Source of the DNA: Amycolatopsis sp. QT-25
Lineage (GTDB): Bacteria; Actinomycetota; Actinomycetes; Mycobacteriales; Pseudonocardiaceae
Assembly (NCBI RefSeq): GCF_029369745.1
Contig: NZ_CP120210.1
Location: 7,068,001 to 7,132,000, forward strand
Length of the DNA stretch: 64,000 bases
Direction: 5' to 3'
Position numbers and translations under genes: made by a program. The notes beneath the pieces are model-generated. The model did not search any database, had not been told where the DNA came from, and saw only the letters and a program-made list of their open reading frames with translations. This document shows positions 24,443 to 34,273 of this stretch, piece by piece; position 1 is the first letter of the stretch, and each line of letters opens with the position of its first letter.

Positions 24443-25204
24443 TCAGGGCGGGCCAAAACCGACCTTCGCGAGCTCTTTCCTGCCTTCCTCGCCGAGGACG
24501 AAGTCTCTGAACAGTCCGGCGAGCTGAGCCTGCGCAGCGCCCTTCACCACCGCGATCGGATAGTCGTTGATCGCACCCGCGGCCTCGGGGAAGTCCACTT
24601 TGTCCACCTTCGCGGTCGCCGAGGTGGCGTCGGTGACGTAGACGAGCCCGGCGTCGGCGTCGCCCGACCGCACCTTCGCGAGCACCGACTTGACGTCCTG
24701 CTCCTCGCTCGACGGCTCGAGCGTGACCCCGGACGTCTGCTGCACCTTCTTCGCCGCCGACCCACAGGGCACCTGCGGCGCGCAGACGACCACGGTCAGT
24801 CCGTCCCGCGCGAGATCCGCCAGGCCCTCGACGCCCTGGGGGTTGCCCTTGCCGACCGCGATGGCGAGCCGGTTGGTGGCGAACACCGACGGCTGACCGT
24901 CGAGCACGTCGCCCTTGGCGGCCTTGTCCATATTGTCCTGGTCCGCGGCCGCGAAGACGTCCGCTTTCGCGCCCTGGGTCAGCTTCCGGGCCAACGCCGA
25001 CGAGCCTTCGAAGCTGAATTTCACCGACACCCCGGAGTTCTGTGCCTCGAACCGCTTGCCCAGCGCCCCGAACGACTCGGTCAGCGACGCCGCCGCGAAC
25101 ACGGTCAACGTCCTCGACTCGACGGTCGCGGTGGCGGACCCGTCCGAACCGCAGGCCGTCGCGGTCAGCGTCAGGGCCAGCAGGACGGGAGCGAGCTTCC
25201 TCAT
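24443..25204 (-). CDS. modA: Molybdate-binding lipoprotein
   Basis: A 253-residue periplasmic-type solute-binding protein tethered by a lipid: signal peptide with lipobox TATAC, then the ModA fold. The motif FAAASLTESFGALGKRFE with its Ser pair, FSFEGSSALARKL and GAKADVFAAAD are the oxyanion-binding elements of ModA. The ATG at 25204 overlaps the stop of the upstream regulator (ATGA). In actinomycetes without a periplasm the lipid anchor keeps it near ModB. Confidence 0.93.
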   Translation of the reverse strand: MRKLAPVLLALTLTATACGSDGSATATVESRTLTVFAAASLTESFGALGKRFEAQNSGVSVKFSFEGSSALARKLTQGAKADVFAAADQDNMDKAAKGDVLDGQPSVFATNRLAIAVGKGNPQGVEGLADLARDGLTVVVCAPQVPCGSAAKKVQQTSGVTLEPSSEEQDVKSVLAKVRSGDADAGLVYVTDATSATAKVDKVDFPEAAGAINDYPIAVVKGAAQAQLAGLFRDFVLGEEGRKELAKVGFGPP

Positions 25205-25605
25205 CGGGTTCCGTCCGGGGTTTCGATCACGACGGTGGTCGCCTTGACGACGGCGACCGCGAGCACCCCCGGCCGCAGTCCGAGTTCGCGGACGGCCTCG
25301 GCGCTCATCAGCGAGACCACGCGATGCGGGCCGCACTGCAGCTCGACCTGTGCCATCACCTTGTCCGTGAGCACCTCGGTGACGAGCCCGACGAACCGGT
25401 TCCGCGCGGAGCGGCCGACGCTCGACGGGTCCTCGGGCTGCCCGGCCTGCGCCTTGGCGAACGCGGCGAGTTCGGCGCCGTCGACGACCTTGCGGCCCGC
25501 CGGGTCGTCGAACGCGGTCAACTGGCCCGCGCGCACCCAGCGACGGACGGTGTCGTCGCTGACACCGAGCAGGCGAGCGGCCTCGGACAACCGGAATTGC
25601 GGCAT
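25201..25605 (-). CDS. HTH-TOBE molybdate-responsive regulator
   Basis: A 134-residue protein joining two parts: an N-terminal MerR/excisionase-like helix-turn-helix (FRLSEAARLLGVSDDTVRRW, about 4-23) and a C-terminal TOBE/Mop domain (about 68-130, with NRFVGLVTEV and VMAQVELQCGPHRVVSLM) that binds molybdate or tungstate. It is thus a compact functional equivalent of E. coli ModE, built from a different DNA-binding domain. It is the first gene of the modABC operon, overlapping modA by 4 bp, and divergent from moaA, so it may coordinate uptake and cofactor synthesis. Confidence 0.88.
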   Translation of the reverse strand: MPQFRLSEAARLLGVSDDTVRRWVRAGQLTAFDDPAGRKVVDGAELAAFAKAQAGQPEDPSSVGRSARNRFVGLVTEVLTDKVMAQVELQCGPHRVVSLMSAEAVRELGLRPGVLAVAVVKATTVVIETPDGTR

Positions 25606-25853
25606 GTCCGGCAGATTACTTCCGCACTTGCGGAAAAGCTATGGCGCAGTGGCATCGCCGGGGAGCTTCGCGCGGAGTCTTCGACGTGCCGTCTTCCCCT
25701 GCCGAGCTGGGCGAACCGGGCCGGTTCCCCCGCCGAGAACGGGTATTTCGCCATCCGGAAACCTTTTCGGAACGAAACCAGGCCACCCGGCGATTCGGTA
25801 CGAATGCATTCCGGACAGTCGGTTTCTCCCACTTCAGGGTTAGTCTGGTGGTA

Positions 25854-26918
25854 ATGACAGCAGTCGATCTCGGGTTTCCCCGTGTCCCCGGTACACGCGG
25901 TGGCCCAACCGTGCCCAGGCCGGACGATCCCGCGCTGATCGACACCTTCGGCCGGGTGGCGACCGATCTGCGGGTGTCGCTCACCGACAAGTGCAATCTG
26001 CGCTGCACCTACTGCATGCCCGCCGAGGGGCTGGAATGGATGCCGAGCGCGGACGTGCTGACCGACGACGAACTCGTGCTCCTGCTGCGGATCGCCGTCG
26101 AGCGGCTCGGCGTCACCGACATCCGGCTCACCGGCGGCGAACCGCTGTTGCGCCAGGGGCTGGAGAAGATCGTCGAGCGCGTCGCGGCACTCGAACCGCG
26201 GCCGCGGCTTTCCATGACCACCAACGGGATCGGGCTCGCGAAGCGCGCGAAGTCGCTCGCCGATGCCGGCTTGGACCGGATCAACGTCTCGCTGGACACC
26301 GTCGACCGCGCGCTGTTCGAGACGATCACTCGCCGCGACAGGCTTTCCCACGTGCTCGCCGGCATGGCCGCCGCGAGGGAGGCAGGCCTGGACCCGGTGA
26401 AGGTCAACGCGGTGCTCATGCGCGGGCTGAACGAAGACCAGGCCGTGCCGCTGCTGAAGTTCTGCCTCGCCGAGGGCTATCACCTGCGGTTCATCGAGCA
26501 GATGCCGCTGGACGCGCAGCACGGCTGGAACCGGGCCGACATGATCACCGCCGAGGAGATCCTCGGCATGCTCGGCGCGGAGTTCTCGCTGTCGCCGTTC
26601 CCCGCCGCGCGGGGCGGGGCGCCCGCCGAACGCTGGCTGGTCGACGGCGGGCCGGGCGACGTCGGCGTGATCGCGTCGGTGACCCGGCCCTTCTGCGGCG
26701 CCTGCGAGCGCACCCGGCTGACCGCGGACGGCGCGGTGCGCTCGTGCCTGTTCAGCAACGACGAGACCGACCTGCGCGCCCTCGTGCGCGCGGGCGCGCG
26801 CGAAGAAGAGGTGGCGGACGCCTGGCGGGCGACCATGTGGGGCAAACTCGCCGGGCACGAGATCAACGAGGCCGGGTTCGCGCAGCCGATCCGGCCGATG
26901 AGCGCGATCGGCGGCTGA
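25854..26918 (+). CDS. moaA: GTP 3',8-cyclase (molybdenum cofactor)
   Basis: A 354-residue radical-SAM enzyme that with MoaC turns GTP into cyclic pyranopterin monophosphate, the first stage of molybdenum cofactor synthesis. The N-terminal cluster motif is CNLRCTYC, the SAM-binding GGEP-type motif is LTGGEPLLR, and the C-terminal cluster uses FCGACERTRL followed by a third Cys in AVRSC. It ends in Gly-Gly, as required of MoaA. ATG at 25854 gives the standard short N-terminus. moaD follows after one base. The 248-bp gap to the divergent modE-like regulator is the likely control region. Confidence 0.95.
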   Translation: MTAVDLGFPRVPGTRGGPTVPRPDDPALIDTFGRVATDLRVSLTDKCNLRCTYCMPAEGLEWMPSADVLTDDELVLLLRIAVERLGVTDIRLTGGEPLLRQGLEKIVERVAALEPRPRLSMTTNGIGLAKRAKSLADAGLDRINVSLDTVDRALFETITRRDRLSHVLAGMAAAREAGLDPVKVNAVLMRGLNEDQAVPLLKFCLAEGYHLRFIEQMPLDAQHGWNRADMITAEEILGMLGAEFSLSPFPAARGGAPAERWLVDGGPGDVGVIASVTRPFCGACERTRLTADGAVRSCLFSNDETDLRALVRAGAREEEVADAWRATMWGKLAGHEINEAGFAQPIRPMSAIGG

Positions 26919-26919
26919 C

Positions 26920-27174
26920 ATGGTGACCATCGTGGTGCGGTACTTCGCCTCGGCTCGCGCCGCCACCGGCCTCGACGAGGAGAAGGTGACACTGCCGGAC
27001 GGCGCCCGCGTCGCCGACGCCGTCGCCCACTTGCGTGAACTTCATCCGGAGAAGCTGGCGAAGCTGCTCGACGCGGTCTCGTACCTGCTGGACGGTGTCG
27101 CCGTGCGGGATCCCACGCGGCCGCTGACCGAGGGCGCCGAACTGGACGTCCTGCCGCCGTTCGCGGGCGGCTGA
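26920..27174 (+). CDS. moaD: Molybdopterin synthase small subunit
   Basis: An 84-residue ubiquitin-fold sulfur carrier ending in FAGG; the C-terminal Gly-Gly is adenylated and thiocarboxylated and then supplies sulfur to make the molybdopterin dithiolene with MoaE. The beta-grasp pattern (VRYFASARAATG, VTLPDGARVADAV) is normal. It starts one base after the moaA stop and is surely in its operon. The adenylating enzyme MoeB/MoeZ is not in the window. Confidence 0.93.
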   Translation: MVTIVVRYFASARAATGLDEEKVTLPDGARVADAVAHLRELHPEKLAKLLDAVSYLLDGVAVRDPTRPLTEGAELDVLPPFAGG

Positions 27175-27198
27175 CCTGCGCGAACGCGGGAAAGTGAG

Positions 27199-27216
27199 AG
27201 CAAAGGTCCCTTGCTC
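27199..27216. repeat. Dispersed repeat, reverse orientation
   Basis: AGCAAAGGTCCCTTGCTC, reverse complement of the repeat at 14637, located 25 bp after the moaD stop. It may help end the moaAD transcript. Confidence 0.8.
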
Positions 27217-27299
27217 CCCCGCGAGCCGTTCCGGGGCCTTTGACCTGCGGTCCGCCCGGAATTCACCGGCCGGTCGCCGGGGCGGCCGAGGATGCGCCA

Positions 27300-28190
27300 G
27301 TGATCACTCCCCGCCGTGTCCTCGCCGCGCTGCTCGCCGCGGTCGCCGCCACGAGCCTCGCGACCGCCCCCGCCTCCGCCCACGAGCGCGGCGTCCGGCC
27401 GCTGCCGCGGGCGCACAGCCACAACGACTACGAGCACCCGCGTCCGCTGCACGACGCGCTCGATCAGGGTTTCACCAGCGTCGAAGCGGACATCCACCTG
27501 GTGGACGGGCAGTTGCTGGTCGCGCACGACCTCGCCGACACGCGCCCGGACCGCACCCTCGAGTCGCTCTACCTGGAGCCGCTGCGCAAGCGTGTCCTGG
27601 CCAACCACGGCGTCGGCGTCTACCGGCAGCGGACATCCTTCGACGCACGCTTTCCCGCCGGGAAGGCATCGACGGAGTTCCAGCTGCTGATCGACGTCAA
27701 AGGGGACGCGAACAGCACCTACGCGGCGCTGGAGAAGCGGCTGTACGACCCGCGCTACTCCTTCCTCTTCTCTCTGTATGCGTTCGGGCACGTACAGAAG
27801 CGAGCCGTCACCGCGGTGATCTCGGGCGGGCGGCCGAAGGACGTGCTGCTCGGGCAGAAGTTCCGGCTGGCCTTCTACGACGGCCGCGTCAAGGACCAGA
27901 ACGACCTCGGCATCGGCTCGGACCACCGGCTGACCCCGTTGGTCTCGGACTCCTGGAGCGGATTGTTCACCTGGACCGGCGAGGGCCCTTTCCCGGCCGG
28001 GGAGCGGGCGAAACTACACGAAATCGTCAAAAGCGCCCACGCCGCGGGCCAGCGAGTGCGCTTCTGGGCGACGCCGGATGCCGACGGCCCGGCGCGTGAC
28101 GCGCTTTGGAAAGAACTGGTCGCCGCCGGGGTCGACCACCTGAATACGGATGATCTGCCTGGGCTGGCGAACTTCTTGAGGGCTCGCTAA
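27300..28190 (+). CDS. Secreted GDPD/PLC-like phosphodiesterase
   Basis: A 296-residue exported protein with a Sec signal peptide (cleavage likely after APASAH). The mature start HSHNDYEHPRPLHDAL and the following SVEADIHLVDGQLLVAHD place it in the PLC-like TIM-barrel superfamily near the fungal Aim6-type proteins: the first His, Glu-Ala-Asp metal ligands and the second His correspond to the active site of glycerophosphodiester phosphodiesterases. It may release head groups from extracellular phospholipids. GTG at 27300. It stands alone between moaD and the rpf leader. Confidence 0.8.
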   Translation: MITPRRVLAALLAAVAATSLATAPASAHERGVRPLPRAHSHNDYEHPRPLHDALDQGFTSVEADIHLVDGQLLVAHDLADTRPDRTLESLYLEPLRKRVLANHGVGVYRQRTSFDARFPAGKASTEFQLLIDVKGDANSTYAALEKRLYDPRYSFLFSLYAFGHVQKRAVTAVISGGRPKDVLLGQKFRLAFYDGRVKDQNDLGIGSDHRLTPLVSDSWSGLFTWTGEGPFPAGERAKLHEIVKSAHAAGQRVRFWATPDADGPARDALWKELVAAGVDHLNTDDLPGLANFLRAR

Positions 28191-28355
28191 AGTGCCCGGC
28201 TTCCTGGCGCGCGAAGGCGCACGAATGGTCCAGTCAACGCTTAATCCACGTGATGCAAGCCTCACGATCCGTGAATTATCTCGGCCAGGAAACGGTCCGG
28301 TAACGGCCCTCTGACCTGCAGAAACACCGGGATCGCCCGGGGTTGCGTGCCGTTA

Positions 28356-28373
28356 CTGTGATGCAGGTCACAG
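28356..28373. promoter_or_regulatory. CRP/FNR-family (cAMP receptor) binding site
   Basis: CTGTGATGCAGGTCACAG contains TGTGA-N6-TCACA, a full match to the CRP/GlxR consensus, with one extra paired base on each side. It lies 274 bp upstream of the rpf start and just before the riboswitch. In M. tuberculosis rpfA is controlled by the CRP protein Rv3676, which supports the call. Confidence 0.85.
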
Positions 28374-28417
28374 CTCGAATAATTTCCGCTCCGGCCGTTC
28401 GTTACGTACCGTCGCTT

Positions 28418-28627
28418 TTCGGTTGGCCCCGACCGACCACGCAACACCGGGAACCCGTAGCGCCGAGCCTTGTCCAACGGATTCCCGGACCCAACCCCGA
28501 GCGAAAGCATTTCCGGACAAGGACGAGGGGACAGAGCCGACGCGTCGTGCGTCCGGCGAAGTCAGCCGGCCTGAGACGGCCGGCCAGGACCCACGGGTCT
28601 TTCCCTCAGCACAGACTCGTAGGCGCA
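28418..28627 (+). ncRNA. Probable ydaO/yuaA c-di-AMP riboswitch
   Basis: The leader immediately upstream of rpf has the size and landmarks of the ydaO class: a paired entry (GGTTGGCCCCGACC), CACCGGGAACCCGTAGCGCC with its internal GGGAACCC, a central GC-rich stem (GGCCTGAGACGGCC), and the terminal CTCGTAGGCGC that resembles the conserved 3' end. Riboswitches of this class are known upstream of rpf genes in actinobacteria, where they switch expression off at high c-di-AMP. I have not folded or scored the sequence; boundaries are approximate. Confidence 0.7.
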
Positions 28628-28646
28628 GGGAGCGAGATTCATTCAC

Positions 28647-29303
28647 ATGTCGTACCGAGGCAAGCACCGCAAGATGTCCGCCGCCACCCGCCACATCGCT
28701 CGCGTCGCCATTGCGGGCGTCGCGGTCGGCGCCCCCCTCGCCATCGCCGCGACCCCCGCGTCGGCGACCAACTGGGACGCCATCGCGCAGTGCGAGAGCA
28801 GCGGCAACTGGAACACCAACACCGGCAACGGCTACTACGGTGGTCTGCAGTTCTCGCAGAGCACCTGGCGCGCCTACGGCGGCACCGGCAGCGCGCACAA
28901 CGCGTCGCGTGAGCAGCAGATCGCCGTCGCCGAGCGGGTCCTCCAGGGCCAGGGCATCGGCGCGTGGCCGCACTGTGGCAAGAAGGGCGGCTCCGCCAGC
29001 CCCGCCAAGGCCAAGTCGTCGTCCGCCCCGAAGGCCGCCAAGAAGGTGACCCCGAAGAAGTCGACCGCTCCGGTCACCAAGCAGCAGGCTTCGGCTCCCG
29101 CCCCGGCCCCGGCCCCGGCCGCCGCCAATGTCGCGAACTCGAACCCGGCGGGTGACTACACCGTCGTGGCCGGCGACACGCTGTCCAAGATCGCCTCCAA
29201 GTTCAACGTCCAGGGCGGCTTCCAGAAGTTGCAGAAGCTGAACAAGGACTACGTGCCGAACGCCGACTTCATCGTCGTCGGACAGAAGCTCGCCACCAAG
29301 TGA
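28647..29303 (+). CDS. rpfA: Resuscitation-promoting factor with LysM
   Basis: A 218-residue secreted wall hydrolase. A signal peptide of about 40 residues (ending ATPASA) precedes the Rpf transglycosylase domain: TNWDAIAQCESSGNWN holds the catalytic Glu, followed by GYYGGLQFSQSTW and a Cys pair (CESSG and PHCGKK). A Lys/Ala/Pro linker (about 113-165) leads to a C-terminal LysM domain (DYTVVAGDTLSKIASKFNV) that binds peptidoglycan. Rpf proteins open dormant cells and spores by cutting glycan strands. Its leader carries CRP and riboswitch control, and it lies inside the moa block, as recalled for Rv0867c. Confidence 0.93.
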   Translation: MSYRGKHRKMSAATRHIARVAIAGVAVGAPLAIAATPASATNWDAIAQCESSGNWNTNTGNGYYGGLQFSQSTWRAYGGTGSAHNASREQQIAVAERVLQGQGIGAWPHCGKKGGSASPAKAKSSSAPKAAKKVTPKKSTAPVTKQQASAPAPAPAPAAANVANSNPAGDYTVVAGDTLSKIASKFNVQGGFQKLQKLNKDYVPNADFIVVGQKLATK

Positions 29304-29364
29304 GCTCTTGAGCACCGCTGAGTCGTGATGCCCGCGGGATTCCCCGCGCGGCCACGTCACGACT

Positions 29365-29407
29365 GACAAGGCCCCACCGCGCATTCCCCCGGCGGTGGGG
29401 CCTTGTC
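29365..29407. terminator. Two-way terminator hairpin after rpf
   Basis: GACAAGGCCCCACCGC (29365-29380) is perfectly inverted at 29392-29407 around an 11-nt loop, a 16-bp GC-rich stem between the convergent rpf and moaE genes. Confidence 0.88.
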
Positions 29408-29444
29408 GTGTCCGGGGCCGATCGCGTTCACCGGCCGAGCCCCG

Positions 29445-29873
29445 CTACGGCGAGTTGACCCACTCGTCGCTGCCGTCGCTGAAGTGCTGGTGCTTCCACA
29501 CCGGCAACCGCGCCTTGACCTCGTCGACCAGCTCCGAACAGGCGGCGAAGGCCTGCCCCCGGTGCTCGGCCGCCACGGCACAGGCCAGCGCGACGTCGCC
29601 GATGGCCAACGCGCCCAGCCGGTGGCTGACGGCGACCGCGCGCACGCCGGTCCACTTTCCCGAGAGATCCGAAACGACCTCCGCGAGCACGTCGGCGGCG
29701 CTGGGGTGGCCTTCGTAGGCGAGCCGTTCCACCGAACGCCCGCCGTCGTGGTCCCGCACGACCCCGCCGAAGGTGACGACGGCCCCCGCGGCCGCGTCGT
29801 CCACCAGCCGGGCGTGTTCCTCGACCGAGAGCGGCTCGTCGACCACCGCGATCCGTGCGACCCGAACGCTCAC
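29445..29873 (-). CDS. moaE: Molybdopterin synthase large subunit
   Basis: A 142-residue catalytic subunit that uses MoaD thiocarboxylate to insert two sulfurs into cPMP. The family landmarks are GAVVTFGGVVRDHDGG, LAYEGHPSA, VSHRLGALAIGDVALACAV and the C-terminal Lys motif EVKARLPVWKHQHFSDG. It is last in the operon moaC-mog-moaE, overlapping mog by 4 bp (GTGA). Confidence 0.95.
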   Translation of the reverse strand: MSVRVARIAVVDEPLSVEEHARLVDDAAAGAVVTFGGVVRDHDGGRSVERLAYEGHPSAADVLAEVVSDLSGKWTGVRAVAVSHRLGALAIGDVALACAVAAEHRGQAFAACSELVDEVKARLPVWKHQHFSDGSDEWVNSP

Positions 29874-30361
29874 TGCTGTGCCTCCCGTGGGTGGTCGCCG
29901 CCCGCCAGCTGGTCGACGGCGTGGTCGAGGATGCCGTCCAGTACGCCCAGGCCGTCCTTCACGCCGCCGCGTGAGCCGGGCAGGTTCACCACCAGGGTCC
30001 GGCCCGCGACGCCGGCGATCCCGCGGGAGAGCACGGCCGTGGGCACCTTGGGCAGTCCGGCGGCCCGGATCGCGTCCGCGACACCGGGGAGCTCGTAGTC
30101 GAGGACGGCGCGGGTGACGTCCGGGGTGCGGTCCGTCGGCGAGATGCCGGTGCCGCCGGTCGTCACGATCACCTGGACCCCGGCCGCCACGGCGTCCCGC
30201 AACGCCTCGCCGACGGGATCCCCGTCCTCGACGACCACGGGCCCGGGCACGTCCCAGCCGCGTGCGGTCAGCCAGTCCGTGATGACCGGACCGGTCGTGT
30301 CCTCGTAGACGCCCTTCGCGGCGCGGTTCGACGCCACGATCACCCTCGCGACGCGGTTCAC
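29870..30361 (-). CDS. mog: Molybdopterin adenylyltransferase
   Basis: A 163-residue MogA/MoaB-type protein that adenylates molybdopterin before metal insertion. TTGGTGISPTDRTPD is the phosphate-binding motif and NLPGSRGGVKDG the second signature. It starts with GTG overlapping the moaC stop and ends overlapping moaE by 4 bp, so the three genes are translated in series. MogA and MoaB cannot be separated with certainty by sequence; the context with moaC/moaE favours a general role in cofactor synthesis. Confidence 0.92.
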   Translation of the reverse strand: MNRVARVIVASNRAAKGVYEDTTGPVITDWLTARGWDVPGPVVVEDGDPVGEALRDAVAAGVQVIVTTGGTGISPTDRTPDVTRAVLDYELPGVADAIRAAGLPKVPTAVLSRGIAGVAGRTLVVNLPGSRGGVKDGLGVLDGILDHAVDQLAGGDHPREAQQ

Positions 30362-30828
30362 GGCCGCTCCCAGGTCCCGGTCTTGCCGCCGTCCTTGCGG
30401 ATCAGGCGGACGTCGTCGAGGGTCGCCGCGGGATCGACGGCCTTGATCATGTCGTGCAGGGTCAGCCCGGCGACGGCGACGGCGGTCAGCGCCTCCATCT
30501 CCACGCCGGTCCGGTCGTTCGTCTTCGCGGTCGCGGTGATGTGCACGGCGGTCTCGGCGAGAGCGAACTCGACCTTCACCCCGGACAGCGCGATCTGGTG
30601 GCACAGCGGAATCAGCTCGGGCACCTTCTTCGCACCCATGATGCCCGCGATCCGGGCGGTCGCGAGGGCGTCGCCCTTGGGGAGCCCGTCCGTCGCCAGC
30701 AGGCCGAGCACCTCAGCCGTGGTGCGCACGGTGCCCCCCGCCAGCGCGGTGCGGGCGGTGGACGTCTTGCCGGAAACGTCGACCATCCGGGCGGCACCCG
30801 TATGGTCGACGTGGCTGAGTTCACTCAC
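30358..30828 (-). CDS. moaC: Cyclic pyranopterin monophosphate synthase
   Basis: A 156-residue enzyme that completes cPMP after MoaA. Family motifs are HVDHTGAARMVDVSGK, the PLCHQI stretch with the catalytic His, GVEMEALTAV and HDMIKAVD with the essential Lys and Asp. GTG at 30828 gives the usual length. First gene of moaC-mog-moaE, 17 bp after the end of a convergent-free peptidase gene on the same strand. Confidence 0.95.
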   Translation of the reverse strand: MSELSHVDHTGAARMVDVSGKTSTARTALAGGTVRTTAEVLGLLATDGLPKGDALATARIAGIMGAKKVPELIPLCHQIALSGVKVEFALAETAVHITATAKTNDRTGVEMEALTAVAVAGLTLHDMIKAVDPAATLDDVRLIRKDGGKTGTWERP

Positions 30829-30845
30829 GCCCAGCAGGTTAGCCC

Positions 30846-32393
30846 TCAGAACACGCGCTGCTTCGAGCGAACCTCGTCGAGCGCCTTCTCGCGTTCCTGC
30901 CGCTGCTCCGGCGTCATCGCAGCGAAGAACCCGCCCCTGTCCGCGGCACAGGCCGTGTCGCGCGCGGGGCGCTCGCCGTCCACGAGGAACCGGTTGACGG
31001 CGTTGTTGCCGCATGCGTTCTCGTCGCTCAGCCAGACGCCGTGCCCGCCCTCGTCCACGGTCACGATCCGCGCCCGGTCACCGAGCGCGCGGCGCATCTC
31101 CTTCGCCCCGCTCAGCGGAGTCGCCGGGTCACGCAGGTTCTGCACCATCAGGATGTTCGACGGCCCCCGGTCGCCGATCCGCACCGGCGGCTCGATCGAC
31201 TCGGACGGCCAGTACGCGCAGGCCCAGATGTTCGCCCCGGCCGCGCCGAACATCGGGTACCTCACCCGGTCCTTCGCGACGTTGCGCTGGTAGGTCGCGA
31301 CGTCCTCCGGCCAGTTCCCGTCGTTGCAGACCACGTGCAACTGGCCGGCCAGCAGCTGCGCCGGGTCGATCTGTGCCGTCTCGGCGGTCTGCTTCAGGAC
31401 ACCTTCATCGTCGAGCGCCTGCCACTGCTGCGCCAGCACCGGGAAGGTCTTGGTCGCGTAGAGCGCGCCGAAGGTGCCCATCCGGAACGCCGCGCCGTCC
31501 ACGCCCGGGACCGCGCCGCCGTCGAGCTTGGCGGCGAGTTCGTGGAACTTCGCCGTCACCTGCCGCGGCGTACGGCCCAGCCCGTAGCTCCCGTGCCGCG
31601 CCGCCGCCCACTTCGCGAAGTCCGGGAAGCGGTCCTCGAACCCCTCCGCCAGGCGACGCGAGGTGACCGGATCGAGCCCGCCCGGGCCGGTCACGCTGTC
31701 GATCACGACGCGATCGGTCTGCCGCGGGAACAGCGTCGAGTACACCGCGCCCAGGTAACTGCCGTACGAGACGCCGTAGTACGAGAGCTTCTTCTCGCCG
31801 AGGGCTTCGCGGATGCGGTCCATGTCGCGGGCGGTGTTGGCCGTGGTGATGTACGGCAGGTTCGCGGCGGTCTTCGACTCACCGCACTGCTTGGCGATAC
31901 CGGCCACGTACGTCGCCCGCTCGGCCACCGCGGCCGCGTCACGCGCGTACGGCGGGACGTTGCTCACCTGCTGCTCGGGCTCGAGATCGCAGGTGACCGG
32001 CGTGCTGCGCCCGATCCCGCGCGGATCGAACCCGATGACGTCGTACGCGTCGAGCACACTCGACGGCATACCGGCCGCCCGCAGCCCGGCGGGCATGGAC
32101 TGTCCCGGCCCGCCGGGGCCGCCCGGATTCGTCAGCAGGATCCCGCGCCGCTTCGACGGCTTGGTGCTGGCGAGTTTCGAAACGGCGATGTCGATGGTGG
32201 CGCCATCGGGCTTCCGGTAGTCGAGCGGAACCCGCAAGGTGCCGCATTCGACCCCCGGCGCGGCCACGTCTTCCGGACACGGCCCCCAGCGCACGGACGA
32301 GACCGCGGCGGACGCCGTGGCCGGTACGAGTACCGCCACCGTCGCCGCCGCGGCCGTGAGTGTCCCGATCCTGCTCAGGACAGAACGCTTCAT
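30846..32393 (-). CDS. Secreted alpha/beta-hydrolase, tripeptidyl aminopeptidase type
   Basis: A 515-residue exported serine peptidase. A signal peptide (ending ATASAA) is followed by the SlpD/E-type fold: LDYRKPD, the oxyanion stretch TNPGGPGGPG, FDPRGIGRS, and the nucleophile elbow GVSYGSYLG. The C-terminal TAP-like domain provides the Asp (NLRDPATP) and His (DEGGHGVW). Such enzymes remove tripeptides from the N-terminus of secreted proteins or peptides. ATG at 32393 is chosen; a TTG 6 bp upstream is unlikely. Confidence 0.9.
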   Translation of the reverse strand: MKRSVLSRIGTLTAAAATVAVLVPATASAAVSSVRWGPCPEDVAAPGVECGTLRVPLDYRKPDGATIDIAVSKLASTKPSKRRGILLTNPGGPGGPGQSMPAGLRAAGMPSSVLDAYDVIGFDPRGIGRSTPVTCDLEPEQQVSNVPPYARDAAAVAERATYVAGIAKQCGESKTAANLPYITTANTARDMDRIREALGEKKLSYYGVSYGSYLGAVYSTLFPRQTDRVVIDSVTGPGGLDPVTSRRLAEGFEDRFPDFAKWAAARHGSYGLGRTPRQVTAKFHELAAKLDGGAVPGVDGAAFRMGTFGALYATKTFPVLAQQWQALDDEGVLKQTAETAQIDPAQLLAGQLHVVCNDGNWPEDVATYQRNVAKDRVRYPMFGAAGANIWACAYWPSESIEPPVRIGDRGPSNILMVQNLRDPATPLSGAKEMRRALGDRARIVTVDEGGHGVWLSDENACGNNAVNRFLVDGERPARDTACAADRGGFFAAMTPEQRQEREKALDEVRSKQRVF

Positions 32394-32515
32394 CCCCAAC
32401 CCCCGTCATGATCGACTTCTTGGTCGGGATCGAGCCTAGGAGCGGGCCGGGGGCGGAGTCGTCACCCTGAAGGCGGCCACGAGGTCGGCCTCAGTGATGA
32501 CGATGCCTCCGAACG

Positions 32516-32533
32516 GAGCAAGGGACCTTTGCT
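32516..32533. repeat. Dispersed repeat GAGCAAGGGACCTTTGCT
   Basis: Exact copy of the repeat at 14637, 55 bp beyond the stop of the malic-enzyme gene (which runs leftward). Confidence 0.8.
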
Positions 32534-32588
32534 GTCACGTCCGATGGACGGGCCCCCGGAAACACGACGAAGGGGCTCGTCAATGCGG

Positions 32589-33989
<1,401 letters not shown>

Positions 33990-34090
33990 GGCACTACCCC
34001 CGCTGAGGAACGCTCGAATAGGTCGAGCGAAAACCTACTCCCGTGACGACCGCCACGGCTCCTCGCCGGGGTAACCGGCGAGTAGCTTCG

Positions 34091-34273
34091 CTACCGGTTG
34101 ATTTCGGTCTCGGGGTGCACGTAAGGCACGCTCTCGAGCGGGAAGGTCACATCGCCGAACGGGGACAGCGCGCCCTGCCGATCGGACGCGAGCTCGGTGA
34201 CGGGGTGCTCCCCGTCCTCACCGGGCCACGTGGGGTCGATGCCCGCGCGCTTCTTGTTATCGCCCTTCGCCAC
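34091..34273 (-). CDS. Small conserved-type hypothetical protein
   Basis: A 60-residue soluble, acidic protein (MAKGDNKKRAGIDPTWPGED...), no membrane segment or known domain. GTG at 34273 is well supported by GGAGGA four bases upstream. It is divergent from the helicase-associated protein, sharing a ~90-bp control region. Function unknown; I report it because the ribosome site and frame are good. Confidence 0.65.
   Translation of the reverse strand: MAKGDNKKRAGIDPTWPGEDGEHPVTELASDRQGALSPFGDVTFPLESVPYVHPETEINR

Larger units (their letters stand above)
28191..28646 (+). other. Long leader region of the rpf gene
   Basis: A 456-bp gap without a credible gene. From left to right it holds a CRP-type site (28356-28373), AT-rich sequence suited to a promoter (28374-28405, with AATAATTT), and the probable c-di-AMP riboswitch (about 28418-28627) that ends 20 bp before the rpf ATG. 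An open frame at 28343-28912 only shadows the riboswitch and rpf. Confidence 0.8.

Noticed and set aside
25606..25853. Molybdenum-cofactor riboswitch upstream of moaA
   Set aside because: No recognisable Moco-motif conserved loops; that class is mainly known outside actinobacteria, and the gap can be explained by divergent promoters.
28343..28912. 189-codon plus-strand frame over the rpf leader
   Set aside because: Covers the CRP site and the riboswitch and then runs out of frame through rpf; Arg/His-rich.
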